A DNA stretch of 64,000 nucleotides from Winogradskyella epiphytica (GTDB taxonomy: Bacteria; Bacteroidota; Bacteroidia; Flavobacteriales; Flavobacteriaceae). The notes under the pieces were generated by a model. That model was given only the letters and a program-made list of their open reading frames with translations, was not told where the DNA came from and ran no database searches. Below, piece after piece: positions 25,474 to 35,568 of the stretch. Every line of letters starts with the position of its first letter. The stretch's first letter is position 1. A program made the position numbers and the translations under genes. The DNA is taken from assembly GCF_003217215.1 (NCBI RefSeq), contig NZ_QJTD01000006.1:109855-173854 (forward strand). The letters run 5' to 3'.

Positions 25474-26619
25474 ATGAAAACGAAATACGATTATATCATA
25501 TTGGGAGCAGGAGCTTCGGGATTGATGTTGGCCTATAGAATGTCGAACGATTCATATTTCGATGATAAGTCGATATTAATTATTGATAAGGAAAAGGACA
25601 AGGGTAACGACAGAACTTGGTGTTATTGGGAGGAAGGCAATGGCGAGTGGGATGATTTGAGCGCGAGATCTTGGACCAAGGTCTTTTTTGGAAGTCATAG
25701 TTTTTCTAAAACAATCCCTATAGAACCTTATAGTTACAAATTAATTAAGAGTGAACAATTTTATAAAACCTTATGGAAAAGGATAGAGTCTAAACCGAAT
25801 TTTACATTTGTTCAGGATAGTGTAGATAGCTTCACGGAACTAAAGAATGTTGTCCATGTCATTACGGGAAAGGCAAATTATTTTGGGTTGAAACTATTTA
25901 ATAGTTCTCTTAATCCTGTGGTTTATAATTTACAAGATAAATATCCTTTAATTCACCAACACTTTGTGGGATGGTATGTAAGAACTAAAGAGGATTCGTT
26001 TGATAGTTCTACAGCCACATTTATGGATTTTACAGTGTCGCAAAAGGGAAATACTAGATTTATGTATGTATTGCCAATGGATAAAAAAACGGCATTGTTT
26101 GAATATACTTTATTTTCAAAAAACCTTTTAGATAATTCAGAATACGAAAGGGAAATAGTTAGATATCTCAGGGATAAAAACATTATGGATTATGAGATAG
26201 TTGAAAAAGAAATGGGAAATATTCCAATGACGTCCTTTAAATTTTCAAATCTTAACTCGGAGCATATTTTAAACATTGGAACAGCAGGTGGTTGGACTAA
26301 AGCCAGTACAGGTTATACTTTTAAAAACACAAGTGAAAAGACAAAACAACTTATCGAATTTTTAAAGCAAGAATCGGATTTAACTAAATTTCATAAGAAA
26401 TCTAAATTTAGTTTTTACGATTTAATCTTTTTAGATGTTCTAGCCAATCATAATGCAGAAGGAGCAGGTATATTCTCTTCTATGTTTAAGAAGGCAGATA
26501 TTAGAACAATCTTTAAATTTTTGGATGAAGATTCCTCATTGTTGGAGGATTTGAAAATTGTTAGAGCAGTACCACCAAAACGCTTTTTACAAGCATTTTT
26601 AAAGAGATTATTCAAATAA
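25474..26619 (+). CDS. crtY: Lycopene cyclase
   Basis: 381 residues. An FAD/NAD-dependent lycopene beta-cyclase with the N-terminal dinucleotide fold YIILGAGASGLML (about 5-18), the DRTWCYWEEG stretch typical of CrtY, and the C-terminal GTAGGWTKASTGYTF segment. It converts lycopene to beta-carotene. It stands apart from the crtIBZ cluster at 36-39 kb, so the pathway is split between two loci with separate promoters. Start chosen from the promoter position and family length. Confidence 0.9.
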   Translation: MKTKYDYIILGAGASGLMLAYRMSNDSYFDDKSILIIDKEKDKGNDRTWCYWEEGNGEWDDLSARSWTKVFFGSHSFSKTIPIEPYSYKLIKSEQFYKTLWKRIESKPNFTFVQDSVDSFTELKNVVHVITGKANYFGLKLFNSSLNPVVYNLQDKYPLIHQHFVGWYVRTKEDSFDSSTATFMDFTVSQKGNTRFMYVLPMDKKTALFEYTLFSKNLLDNSEYEREIVRYLRDKNIMDYEIVEKEMGNIPMTSFKFSNLNSEHILNIGTAGGWTKASTGYTFKNTSEKTKQLIEFLKQESDLTKFHKKSKFSFYDLIFLDVLANHNAEGAGIFSSMFKKADIRTIFKFLDEDSSLLEDLKIVRAVPPKRFLQAFLKRLFK

Positions 26620-26621
26620 TA

Positions 26622-26861
26622 TTACAATTCTTGATAAACCTGACCCCTATGAGGTTTCAAACTATTTCTAACAGGTTTCATATCAGCTTCGTTAACCACT
26701 AAATATGCTATGCTATGCATATCACTTATGGTTTCAACGCCTGTAATTGTTATGTCTAATTTGTTAATGGTAATATATTCTTTTAAATGTATTAGGTGAT
26801 GTTCAGCTGTTTTTTGTCCCGCAGGACCTCTAAAATCCCATATTAACTTTAACTGTCTCAT
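26622..26861 (-). CDS. Small conserved-looking protein, unknown function
   Basis: 79 residues, no signal peptide or membrane helix. It has the look of a compact ferredoxin-like alpha/beta fold (KLIWDFRGP, HHLIHLKEYI, AYLVVNEADMK, LKPHRGQVYQEL). I do not recognise a named family. It lies 4 bp after the SRPBCC gene on the same strand, so the two are almost surely cotranscribed and may act together. Confidence 0.65.
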   Translation of the reverse strand: MRQLKLIWDFRGPAGQKTAEHHLIHLKEYITINKLDITITGVETISDMHSIAYLVVNEADMKPVRNSLKPHRGQVYQEL

Positions 26862-26865
26862 GCTT

Positions 26866-27333
26866 TTAATAAGATTGTTTAGGTTTGAAGACTGAAATAC
26901 CTTTTTCCATATAATATTTAAAATTTTCCATATTAATTTTAGTCTCTTTCTTGAATGTACTTGGCATTAAAGAAATCATGGCATTCATCTTAAAATTAGT
27001 AGGTTGTAATTCATTATTAGAAATCCATTTTGTAAAACCTTCCTCAGTGGAAATAAAGTGGTTCTCTTGGATAATACGTAACCCTTTTAAAGTATAATTA
27101 GCGTGAAACTCATTCGGTAAATTATGTTTAGTTATCATTTCTATGATGCCTGTTTTATAATTTCCAAAATCGTAATTAAGTTTCATTTTAGCGCCAAAAC
27201 TACCAGGAGTGCCAGAAATATGTTCGGTACTAAGTAAACCTTTTACCCAATGTTTCTTTTTTTCTGGAGAATCATAAACCTTCATGACCTCTTCGATTGG
27301 TTTTTCGATGAGGACTTTTATTGTGTACTGCAC
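26866..27333 (-). CDS. SRPBCC/START-fold protein
   Basis: 155 residues beginning MQYTIKVLIEKPIEEVMKVY, the usual first strand and helix of the START/Bet v1-like (polyketide cyclase) fold, followed by WVKGLLSTEHISG and a closing helix. Such proteins bind hydrophobic ligands in a central cavity. No catalytic residues can be named. It precedes the 79-residue gene and converges with crtY. Confidence 0.75.
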   Translation of the reverse strand: MQYTIKVLIEKPIEEVMKVYDSPEKKKHWVKGLLSTEHISGTPGSFGAKMKLNYDFGNYKTGIIEMITKHNLPNEFHANYTLKGLRIIQENHFISTEEGFTKWISNNELQPTNFKMNAMISLMPSTFKKETKINMENFKYYMEKGISVFKPKQSY

Positions 27334-27504
27334 GTTAAATAATTTTCAAGTAAAGTTATATAAAGATTAAACTATAGTACTATCTATTCGACGTTCTTAC
27401 TTATTTAACAGATGAACTCATTCTGTTAGATTGTAAGAAACTATTTTCAAGTTATTCTACACTTTTTCCAAATATAATAGTTTATTTATTGAGTTTTATT
27501 GGGC

Positions 27505-27535
27505 TTGTGAAATACGCTATTTATGTTATTTTTGC
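27505..27535 (+). promoter_or_regulatory. Promoter of the PPIase operon
   Basis: TTG (27505-27507), 19-nt spacer and TATTTTTGC (27527-27535): a textbook Bacteroidota promoter, 56 bp before the ATG. Confidence 0.8.
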
Positions 27536-27591
27536 TGAGTTTGATAAAAGAATCATTTCACGATTATTAGAATATAAAAGAAGGTTGAATT

Positions 27592-29535
27592 ATGTCTATT
27601 AAATTTAAATGTTTGTTACTCGTGCTTTTTGCACTCAACTTTTCGTTTTCACAAGATAAAGACGAAGTACTTCTTAAAGTAAGTGAAGAACCAATATTGG
27701 CTTCAGAATTTTTAAGAGTTTACAACAAGAACTTAGATTTAGTTAAAGATGAAAGTCAAAAGGACATCGATGGTTATTTAAAACTGTTTACGGAATATCA
27801 ATTGAAACTCCAAGAAGCAAAACGTTTAAAACTTCATGAAGATGAAAAGTATCTACGTGAGTTTTCTCGTTATCAGAAGCAGCTTATTCAAAATTATATT
27901 TCAGAGAATCAGGTAACGGATGCTTTGGTTAAAGAGGCTTATGACAGAAGTAATTTAGACATTAACGCTTCACATATTTTAGTTCGATTAGATGCTACTG
28001 AAAAAGACACACTTAGTGCCTATAATAAAGTTTTAGAATTAAGGAATCGTGCTTTAAATGAGGGCTACGAAACCGTGCAAAAAGAAATGCACGACGGTCA
28101 AAATATTTTACTTGAAGACTTAGGATATTTTTCGGCATTTAAAATGGTGTATGATTTTGAAACGGAAGCTTACAATACGCCAGTTGGAGAAATATCAATG
28201 CCATTTAGAACTCAGTTTGGATATCATGTAGTTTTTGTCAAAGACAAGCGCAAGTCAAAAGGAACGCTTACAGCGGCTCATATAATGGTGAATCTAAATC
28301 CAGAAGATTCATTAAGCAATCCAGAAGAACGTATAAAAGATATTTATAAGAAGTTAAACCAAGGCGAAAGCTTTGAATCATTAGCTAAACAATTTTCTGA
28401 CGATAAAAGTTCTGCAAGAAATGGTGGTAAGCTTATGCCTTTTAAAAGCGGGCAGTTAAGTTCTATAGAATTTGAAGACATTGCTTTTGGATTAAAAAAT
28501 AATGGTGATGTTAGTGCGCCTTTTAAAACAGCTTTTGGTTGGCATATAGTAAAACGCATAGACCTTAAGCCAGTTGAATCTTTTGAGGATGTAAAGTCGA
28601 CCATTGAACAACAAGTAAAAAGAGACTCAAGATCTAAACTGATTAATGAGGCCATGGTAAATAAGTTAAAGGAAAAATATACAATCACATATAATACTGA
28701 AGCGAAAGCCTATTTTACATCAATTATTAATGAAGGTTTTCATAACCGTTCATGGGTTTTACCTGAAGATTTAAAAAAGGAGCAAAATGTATTCACCATT
28801 AATGATAAGTCTGTTACTTATGAAGACTTTGGAATTCATTTAGAAAATGCACAACGTATTTATGCAGGTAGAAAAATGCCTGCTTCAACTATTATAGAAC
28901 AGGAATTCGAAAAGTTCTTTGAAAAATCTATTTTTCAATATAGAGAAGATAACCTAGAGACAGAAAATTCTGAATACGCTAATATACTTTCGGAATATAG
29001 AGATGGACTTTTACTTTTCGACCTTATGGAAAAAGAGGTATGGAATAAAGCTTCAAAAGACACTTTAGGTTTAAAAGACTACTATAATACACATCAATCT
29101 AATTACCAATGGGATGATAGAGTAGAAGTATTAATAGCTTCTTTTGCTGATAAAGACAATATGAAGTCCATCCGTAAAATGATGAAGAAAGGTAAGTCTG
29201 AAGAAGAAATTAAGAATAAGTTAAATAAAGGTAAAAAGCAGAATGTTATCTTTACAAAAGGAACATTCAATAGTAACAATCCTATTTTACCTGCAGAGTT
29301 TCAAGTTAAAAAAGGAGTTTCTGATGTGTATGAACACAACGAGGCCTATCATATTATAGACGTTAAAAAAGTGTTACCAGCAGGTTTGAAGACTTTTGAA
29401 GAGGCTAAAGGATCTGTGATTAATGACTACCAAGCTGAATTAGAAACAAATTGGATTAATGATTTATACGAGCGTTTTGAAGTAGAAGTTAATCAAGACG
29501 TATTGAATAAAATTAAGTCGAAAATTAATAATTAA
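27592..29535 (+). CDS. Periplasmic PpiC/SurA-type peptidyl-prolyl isomerase
   Basis: 647 residues with a signal peptide (about 1-20), an N-terminal SurA-like helical part, and two parvulin domains: the first at about 120-225 (NASHILVRLD to FGYHVVFVKDKR), the second at about 228-330 (TAAHIMVNLN to FGWHIVKRID). The C-terminal 300 residues are a further helical segment with low similarity to named families. It should assist outer-membrane protein folding. First of a run of three related chaperone genes. Confidence 0.88.
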   Translation: MSIKFKCLLLVLFALNFSFSQDKDEVLLKVSEEPILASEFLRVYNKNLDLVKDESQKDIDGYLKLFTEYQLKLQEAKRLKLHEDEKYLREFSRYQKQLIQNYISENQVTDALVKEAYDRSNLDINASHILVRLDATEKDTLSAYNKVLELRNRALNEGYETVQKEMHDGQNILLEDLGYFSAFKMVYDFETEAYNTPVGEISMPFRTQFGYHVVFVKDKRKSKGTLTAAHIMVNLNPEDSLSNPEERIKDIYKKLNQGESFESLAKQFSDDKSSARNGGKLMPFKSGQLSSIEFEDIAFGLKNNGDVSAPFKTAFGWHIVKRIDLKPVESFEDVKSTIEQQVKRDSRSKLINEAMVNKLKEKYTITYNTEAKAYFTSIINEGFHNRSWVLPEDLKKEQNVFTINDKSVTYEDFGIHLENAQRIYAGRKMPASTIIEQEFEKFFEKSIFQYREDNLETENSEYANILSEYRDGLLLFDLMEKEVWNKASKDTLGLKDYYNTHQSNYQWDDRVEVLIASFADKDNMKSIRKMMKKGKSEEEIKNKLNKGKKQNVIFTKGTFNSNNPILPAEFQVKKGVSDVYEHNEAYHIIDVKKVLPAGLKTFEEAKGSVINDYQAELETNWINDLYERFEVEVNQDVLNKIKSKINN

Positions 29536-29545
29536 AATAATTTTT

Positions 29546-30397
29546 TTGAAACAAACCTTGTACATATTAATACTAAGTATACTCCTAACAAGTTGTAATT
29601 TTTTTAAACAACCAATGGATGAAAATCCTATAGCAAGAGTAAACGAAAGTTATTTATATGAATCTGACATAGAAGGTTTAGTTCCAAAAGGAACTTCTAA
29701 AGAAGATAGCATTTTAATGGTCAATGCTTACGTGAATCGTTGGGCTAGACAATTGTTATTAATGGATGGTGCATTGGTTAACCTTCCAGAAAAAAAACAG
29801 GATGAATTTGCCAAATTAGTTTCTCAATACAAGAACGATTTATATACTAAAGCTTATTTAGAGGGCTTAGTAAAAAAAAACATAGATACTTTAGTAGAGC
29901 AAGAAGAAGCTGAAAAGTTTTATGAAGCCAATAAAGAATCTTTTAAACTTAATGACGATCTAATTCAATTTAGATACATTAGCTTACCATTAAACCCTAT
30001 TAATTTAGACACTATAACTAAACGGTTCAAACGCTTTGAAGCGAATGATATAGCGTATTTAGATTCAATTTCGGTACAGTTTAAATCCTATTCTTTGAAT
30101 GATTCACTTTGGATAAAATTGAATCGTGTAGTCGAAAAAATTCCCATCATTACAAACTCAAATAAAGATCAACTGTTAAAAAAAACTAATTTCTTACAAC
30201 TCAAAGATTCATTAAACCTATATTTGATGCAAGTTAATGACGTACGTCTCCAAAATGACTATGCACCATTGGATTATGTGAGTACGTCGATTAAAAAAAT
30301 TGTTATAAACAAGAGAAAATTAGAGCTCATCAAGCAACTCGAAAATGATATTACAAAAGATGCCATTAAAAACAATAAATTCCAAACTTATAATTAA
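29546..30397 (+). CDS. Periplasmic chaperone-like lipoprotein (SurA N-domain type)
   Basis: 283 residues starting with TTG at 29546 (10 bp after the previous stop; no ATG available). Signal peptide with lipobox LTSC, Cys 17. The following region (PIARVNESYLYESDIEG) resembles the SurA N-terminal domain, but no parvulin catalytic core is seen. Flanked by two SurA-like isomerases, so probably a non-catalytic chaperone of the same pathway. Confidence 0.75.
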   Translation: MKQTLYILILSILLTSCNFFKQPMDENPIARVNESYLYESDIEGLVPKGTSKEDSILMVNAYVNRWARQLLLMDGALVNLPEKKQDEFAKLVSQYKNDLYTKAYLEGLVKKNIDTLVEQEEAEKFYEANKESFKLNDDLIQFRYISLPLNPINLDTITKRFKRFEANDIAYLDSISVQFKSYSLNDSLWIKLNRVVEKIPIITNSNKDQLLKKTNFLQLKDSLNLYLMQVNDVRLQNDYAPLDYVSTSIKKIVINKRKLELIKQLENDITKDAIKNNKFQTYN

Positions 30398-31799
30398 AGC
30401 AGCCTTAGTGGTATGTTTTCTTTCATTCAACTACAGCAGTGCTCAAGAAATAATTGAAGACGAAAAACCACAAGTTGAAAAAACTAAAGACAGTATAACC
30501 AACCAAACGCGTATAAAAGCTGATGGTGTGGCGGCTGTTGTTGGTGACTACATTATTTTAGAATCTGACTTAGATCGTGAAATTGCACAATTAAAAGCAC
30601 AAGGAGCAAATCTAGAAGGCTATTCAAGATGTGAGCTTTTTGGAAGTTTATTAGAAAGCAAGTTATACGCCCATCAAGCAATCCAGGATAGTATCGTTGT
30701 GAATGAATTATATATTCAACAGCGAACTGATCAGCAAATTCAAGGTATTTTGGCTCAAACCAAAGGCGATATGGAGGGCTTATTGAAATTTTACAAGAAA
30801 GACTCAGAGCAAGCCTTAAGAGAAGAAATGAACGAGATTAACAGGAACGGTTATCTCGCACAACAAATGCAAGAAAAAGTTACTAAAGACATCGAAGTAA
30901 CTCCAGAAGAAGTGAGAACATTCTTTAATGATATTCCTAAAGAAGAACGTCCTGTGTTTGGTACAGAATTAAAGTTAGCTCAAATTGTAATTATTCCTGA
31001 AGTCACGGAACAAGCTAAGCAAGATGTTATCGATAAACTTAACGAGTTTAAGAGAGATGTTGAAGAAAATGGAGCCAATTTTACAACAAAAGTCTTGTTT
31101 TACACAGAAGACTCAGGTTCTAAATCTACAGGTGGGAAATACACACTGAATAGAAAACAGCCAAGAATGGTAAAAGAGTTTAGAGATGTCGCATTCTCAA
31201 TGCAAGAAGGGGAGATATCTGAACCTTTTGCTACTGAATTCGGTTATCATATTATACTATTAGAAAAAATTAGAGGTCAAGAATATGATGTAAGACATAT
31301 TTTATTACGTCCTGAATTAACTCAAGAATCTATTCAAAAAGCGAAAGATAAGATTGATGAAGTTAGAGCAAAAATTGTGGATGGTACCTTAACTTTTGCG
31401 GAAGCTGCGCGTGAATTCAGTGATGAGGAAGAAACAAAATTTGAAGGTGGACAACTTACCAACCCAATGACTCAAGATTTTAATTTTGAGTTAACTAGAA
31501 TGGAGCCTGAATTATATGCTCAGATTCAAGATTTAAAAGATGGAGAAATTAGTGAGGTGTTCCAAGATGAAGATAGAGTTAATAGAATTAAATTTAAGAT
31601 TTTAACCGTTACTGATCGTATCGATGATCACGAAGCAGACTTCGCTAAAGATTATTTAAAAATCAAAAACTTAGCACTACAAGACAAACAAATTAAAGCT
31701 GTTGAAAAATGGCAAAAGGAAACCATTGCTGATACTTATATCAAGATTAATGGAGAGTACAGAGATTGTGATTTCAATAGTAACTGGTTAAAAAAGTAA
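30360..31799 (+). CDS. SurA-like peptidyl-prolyl isomerase
   Basis: 479 residues from the ATG at 30360 (an in-frame ATG lies five codons earlier). A signal peptide is followed by a SurA N-domain (VAAVVGDYIILESDLDREIAQ), then two parvulin domains (LKLAQIVIIPEV to FGYHIILLEKI; DVRHILLRPEL to the EVFQDEDRVN segment) and a C-terminal helix. The start overlaps the previous gene by 38 bp, implying translational coupling. This is the most SurA-like of the three and the likely general outer-membrane-protein chaperone. Confidence 0.9.
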   Translation: MPLKTINSKLIIKAALVVCFLSFNYSSAQEIIEDEKPQVEKTKDSITNQTRIKADGVAAVVGDYIILESDLDREIAQLKAQGANLEGYSRCELFGSLLESKLYAHQAIQDSIVVNELYIQQRTDQQIQGILAQTKGDMEGLLKFYKKDSEQALREEMNEINRNGYLAQQMQEKVTKDIEVTPEEVRTFFNDIPKEERPVFGTELKLAQIVIIPEVTEQAKQDVIDKLNEFKRDVEENGANFTTKVLFYTEDSGSKSTGGKYTLNRKQPRMVKEFRDVAFSMQEGEISEPFATEFGYHIILLEKIRGQEYDVRHILLRPELTQESIQKAKDKIDEVRAKIVDGTLTFAEAAREFSDEEETKFEGGQLTNPMTQDFNFELTRMEPELYAQIQDLKDGEISEVFQDEDRVNRIKFKILTVTDRIDDHEADFAKDYLKIKNLALQDKQIKAVEKWQKETIADTYIKINGEYRDCDFNSNWLKK

Positions 31800-31805
31800 T
31801 ACATT

Positions 31806-32759
31806 ATGTCTGATGTTGCTATCATCGAAAATTTCGTTAAAAAATATGCAGGGCTTAAGCAAGAGGTTGCTAAAGTTATCATTGGCCAAGACGATGTTGT
31901 CAATCAAATATTGATTTCTATTTTTTCGGGAGGTCACTCGCTTTTAGTTGGTGTTCCAGGTTTAGCAAAAACTTTAATGGTAAACACGATTGCTCAGGCT
32001 TTAGGTTTGGATTTTAAGCGTATTCAGTTTACCCCAGATTTAATGCCTAGTGATATTTTAGGTAGTGAGATATTAGATGAGAATCGTCATTTCAAATTTC
32101 TCAAAGGACCTATTTTTGCAAATATCATATTAGCCGACGAAATCAACAGAACACCACCAAAGACACAAGCCGCTCTACTAGAAGCGATGCAGGAGCGTGC
32201 TGTAACCGTAGCAGGACATCAGTATAAATTAAGTTTACCATATTTTGTGTTGGCTACTCAAAACCCCATTGAGCAAGAAGGAACTTATCCTTTACCTGAA
32301 GCGCAATTAGACCGTTTTATGTTTGCTATTAATTTAGAATATCCTTCGTTTCAAGAAGAAGTAGATGTTGTGAAAGCAACTACTACAGATATCAAAACTA
32401 CGGTTAATCCCTTATTTACCGCCCAAGAAATTATAGACTTTCAAAATGTAATCCGACGTATTCCAGTAGCAGATAATGTGATTGAATACGCTGTATCCTT
32501 AGTTGGTAAAACAAGACCAAAAGAGGAAACAGCTGCAGATATTGTTAGAGAATTTGTAGATTGGGGAGCAGGACCAAGAGCCTCTCAAAATTTAATTTTA
32601 GCTGCAAAAACTCATGCGGCGACAAAGGGTAAGTTTTCTCCAGACATAGAAGATGTTCAAGCAGTAGCTACAGGAATCTTAAGACATAGAATTATCAAAA
32701 ACTACAAAGCAGAAGCAGAAGGGATCACCGACGAGAAGATTATTGAGAGTTTATTTTAA
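31806..32759 (+). CDS. MoxR-family AAA ATPase
   Basis: 317 residues. AAA+ fold with Walker A GVPGLAKT (about 49), Walker B ILADEINRTPP, sensor region LATQNPIEQEGTYPLPEAQLDRF and the C-terminal lid. MoxR ATPases mature target proteins such as VWA-domain partners. It begins 6 bp after the SurA gene and belongs to the same operon; no VWA gene follows in the window, and no gene follows on the same strand for 426 bp. Confidence 0.92.
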   Translation: MSDVAIIENFVKKYAGLKQEVAKVIIGQDDVVNQILISIFSGGHSLLVGVPGLAKTLMVNTIAQALGLDFKRIQFTPDLMPSDILGSEILDENRHFKFLKGPIFANIILADEINRTPPKTQAALLEAMQERAVTVAGHQYKLSLPYFVLATQNPIEQEGTYPLPEAQLDRFMFAINLEYPSFQEEVDVVKATTTDIKTTVNPLFTAQEIIDFQNVIRRIPVADNVIEYAVSLVGKTRPKEETAADIVREFVDWGAGPRASQNLILAAKTHAATKGKFSPDIEDVQAVATGILRHRIIKNYKAEAEGITDEKIIESLF

Positions 32760-33185
32760 TTAGTGTTTACAATGACACAAAATAATTTTAAATCTTCACC
32801 TGTGTTTTGTGTGATATTCTAAGTGTTACTCAATATAAATCTAACTTGTGGTTATTGCTATAAGTAACAGAATAAGAACTTTTTATATGTATATCGTAGC
32901 TTTGTAGAGGCAAACAAGGTTGAATTTTACCATCTTCAAAGGTTTAAACTCGTGTCATACTACTTGTCTGATTCCAAATTCATATTTATTCTAAATAAGT
33001 TATTTTATTAAATTAATATTTAACTGCAGGGTTTATTGTTAATAAACTAAATTATCACAATGATTTCTATGAAATTGCAACTTATTTTCAGTAAAAACCC
33101 AATTTCGTTACATATTTTTAAAAACCCTTTAAAATTCGTAAATTTGTGGAACGAAATAAATAATTAACAACCTTAAATATTCTAT
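32760..33185. other. 426-bp intergenic region before aconitase
   Basis: No coding or RNA gene recognised. It holds two plus-strand -7-like boxes: TAGCTTTG at 32897-32904 and TAAATTTG at 33139-33146, the second well placed for aconitase (leader about 35 nt). A 35-codon frame near 33061 has no supporting features. Confidence 0.5.
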
Positions 33186-35456
33186 ATGGCTTTCGACATT
33201 GATATGATTAAAAAGGTTTACGCTAACATGGCTGAGCGCGTTGATGCTGCTCGTGAAATTGTTGGTAAACCATTGACACTTTCTGAAAAAATATTATACT
33301 CTCATTTATGGGATGGAACAGCGACCAAGGCGTTCATTAGAGGCAAGGATTATGTAGAGTTCGCTCCAGACCGTGTGGCTTGTCAAGATGCCACCGCTCA
33401 GATGGCCTTATTACAATTTATGCAAGCAGGGAAACCTAAAGTAGCAGTGCCTACAACTGTACATTGTGATCACTTAATTCAAGCTAAAGAAGGTGCTGCA
33501 GAGGATTTGAGAATTGCGAACAACGCAAGTAGTGAAGTTTTTAATTTCTTAGAATCTGTTTCTAATAAATATGGTATCGGATTTTGGAAGCCAGGAGCAG
33601 GTATTATCCACCAAGTAGTATTAGAAAATTATGCCTTTCCAGGTGGAATGATGATTGGTACGGATTCACATACTGTAAATGCAGGTGGATTAGGAATGGT
33701 TGCTATTGGTGTTGGTGGTGCTGATGCTGTAGATGTTATGGCAGGTATGGCTTGGGAACTTAAATTTCCAAAGCTTATTGGAGTTAAATTAACTGGAAAA
33801 CTTTCAGGTTGGACAGCGCCAAAAGATGTTATTTTAAAGGTTGCTGAAATTCTAACTGTAAAAGGTGGAACAGGTGCTATCGTAGAGTACTTTGGTCCTG
33901 GCGCAACAGCAATGTCTTGTACTGGAAAAGGAACTATCTGTAACATGGGAGCTGAAATTGGTGCAACAACATCTACTTTCGGTTATGATGATTCTATGGA
34001 GCGTTACTTACGTGCAACAGATAGAACGGTTGTTGCTGATGAAGCAAATAAAATTAGAGAATACTTAACTGCAGATGCTGAAGTTTATGCAAATCCAGAA
34101 CAGTATTTCGATCAAGTTATTGAAATTAATCTTTCAGAATTAGGACCTTTATTAAATGGTCCATTCACTCCAGATTTATCTACAGAAGTAGGTCGCGATA
34201 TGACTGAAAAAGCAAAAGCTAACGATTGGCCAATGCAAGTAGAGTGGGGATTAATAGGGTCTTGTACCAACTCTTCTTATGAGGATTTATCTAGAGCATC
34301 ATCTATTGCGCAACAAGCATTAGATAAAGGTCTTAAAATGAAATCTGAACTTGGAATTAACCCAGGTTCTGAGCAAGTAAGATATACTGCCGAGCGTGAT
34401 GGTATTATCGATATTTTCGAAAAACTAGACGCTAAAATATTCACTAACGCTTGTGGACCATGTATCGGTCAATGGGCGAGATATAGTGATCCTAAAAATG
34501 CACCAAAGAACAGTATCGTTCATTCATTTAACAGAAACTTTGCTAAACGTGCAGATGGTAACCCAAATACACACGCTTTCGTAGCTTCTCCAGAATTAAC
34601 AGCAGCTATTGCCATTTCAGGTCGTTTGGATTTTAATCCTATGACCGATAAGTTAATCAATGAGAATGGTGAAGAAGTGATGTTTGATGAGCCGACTGGA
34701 TGGGAATTACCTCCAAAAGGTTTTGAAGTTAAAGACAATGGTTACTTAGAGCCAGTTGAAGATGGTAGTAGTGTTGAAATTAAAGTGAATGAAGACTCAG
34801 AACGTTTACAGTTACTTGAACCTTTTACACCATTAGGAAATTCAATTACTGGAGCTAAATTATTAATTAAAGCTTTTGGTAAGTGTACCACCGATCACAT
34901 TTCTATGGCAGGTCCATGGTTACGTTTTAGAGGACACTTAGATAATATTGCAAACAATACTCTAATTGGTGCTGTTAACGCATTTGGTAAGAAAACGAAT
35001 TTCGTTAAAAACCAATTAACTGGTGAATATGGTGGTGTTCCTGATACGGCAAGAGCTTATAAAGCGGCAGGTGTAAAGTCTATAGTTGTAGGAGACCATA
35101 ACTATGGAGAAGGTTCATCAAGAGAGCATGCAGCAATGCAACCTAGACATTTAGGTGTAGCCGCAGTTATTGTTAAATCATTCGCTCGTATACACGAAAC
35201 AAACCTTAAAAAGCAAGGTATGTTAGGTTTAACTTTTGCTAATGAAGCAGATTACGATTTAATTCAAGAAGATGATACTTTCAACTTCTTAGACTTAAAT
35301 GAATTTGCACCTGATAAGCAATTACATGTTGAAGTTGTACATGCAGATGGTAGCAAAGATGTTATTGCATTAGACCATACGTATAACCAAGCTCAAATTG
35401 AGTGGTATAACGAAGGTTCTGCCTTAAATTTAATCAAGAAAGAAAACGCTAAATAA
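33186..35456 (+). CDS. Aconitate hydratase
   Basis: 756 residues of the mitochondrial-type aconitase family, converting citrate to isocitrate in the TCA cycle. Iron-sulfur cluster ligands are visible: Cys in [11 protein letters not shown] (about 360) and the pair in [10 protein letters not shown] (about 423-426). Substrate-binding segments [10 protein letters not shown], the swivel-domain [15 protein letters not shown] and [17 protein letters not shown] are intact. Length is normal. A strong terminator follows. Confidence 0.95.
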   Translation: MAFDIDMIKKVYANMAERVDAAREIVGKPLTLSEKILYSHLWDGTATKAFIRGKDYVEFAPDRVACQDATAQMALLQFMQAGKPKVAVPTTVHCDHLIQAKEGAAEDLRIANNASSEVFNFLESVSNKYGIGFWKPGAGIIHQVVLENYAFPGGMMIGTDSHTVNAGGLGMVAIGVGGADAVDVMAGMAWELKFPKLIGVKLTGKLSGWTAPKDVILKVAEILTVKGGTGAIVEYFGPGATAMSCTGKGTICNMGAEIGATTSTFGYDDSMERYLRATDRTVVADEANKIREYLTADAEVYANPEQYFDQVIEINLSELGPLLNGPFTPDLSTEVGRDMTEKAKANDWPMQVEWGLIGSCTNSSYEDLSRASSIAQQALDKGLKMKSELGINPGSEQVRYTAERDGIIDIFEKLDAKIFTNACGPCIGQWARYSDPKNAPKNSIVHSFNRNFAKRADGNPNTHAFVASPELTAAIAISGRLDFNPMTDKLINENGEEVMFDEPTGWELPPKGFEVKDNGYLEPVEDGSSVEIKVNEDSERLQLLEPFTPLGNSITGAKLLIKAFGKCTTDHISMAGPWLRFRGHLDNIANNTLIGAVNAFGKKTNFVKNQLTGEYGGVPDTARAYKAAGVKSIVVGDHNYGEGSSREHAAMQPRHLGVAAVIVKSFARIHETNLKKQGMLGLTFANEADYDLIQEDDTFNFLDLNEFAPDKQLHVEVVHADGSKDVIALDHTYNQAQIEWYNEGSALNLIKKENAK

Positions 35457-35476
35457 AAGCGAATTCCAAATTATAT

Positions 35477-35505
35477 AAACTCCTAGTTATTTTAGCTAGG
35501 AGTTT
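35477..35505 (+). terminator. Terminator after aconitase
   Basis: Perfect 10-bp stem AAACTCCTAG / CTAGGAGTTT with a 9-nt loop and a T run. Confidence 0.92.
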
Positions 35506-35568
35506 TTTTATGTTTTGATGAAAGCAAATTAGAATCTAACCACTATTACGAAAACCATTACCAACAAC

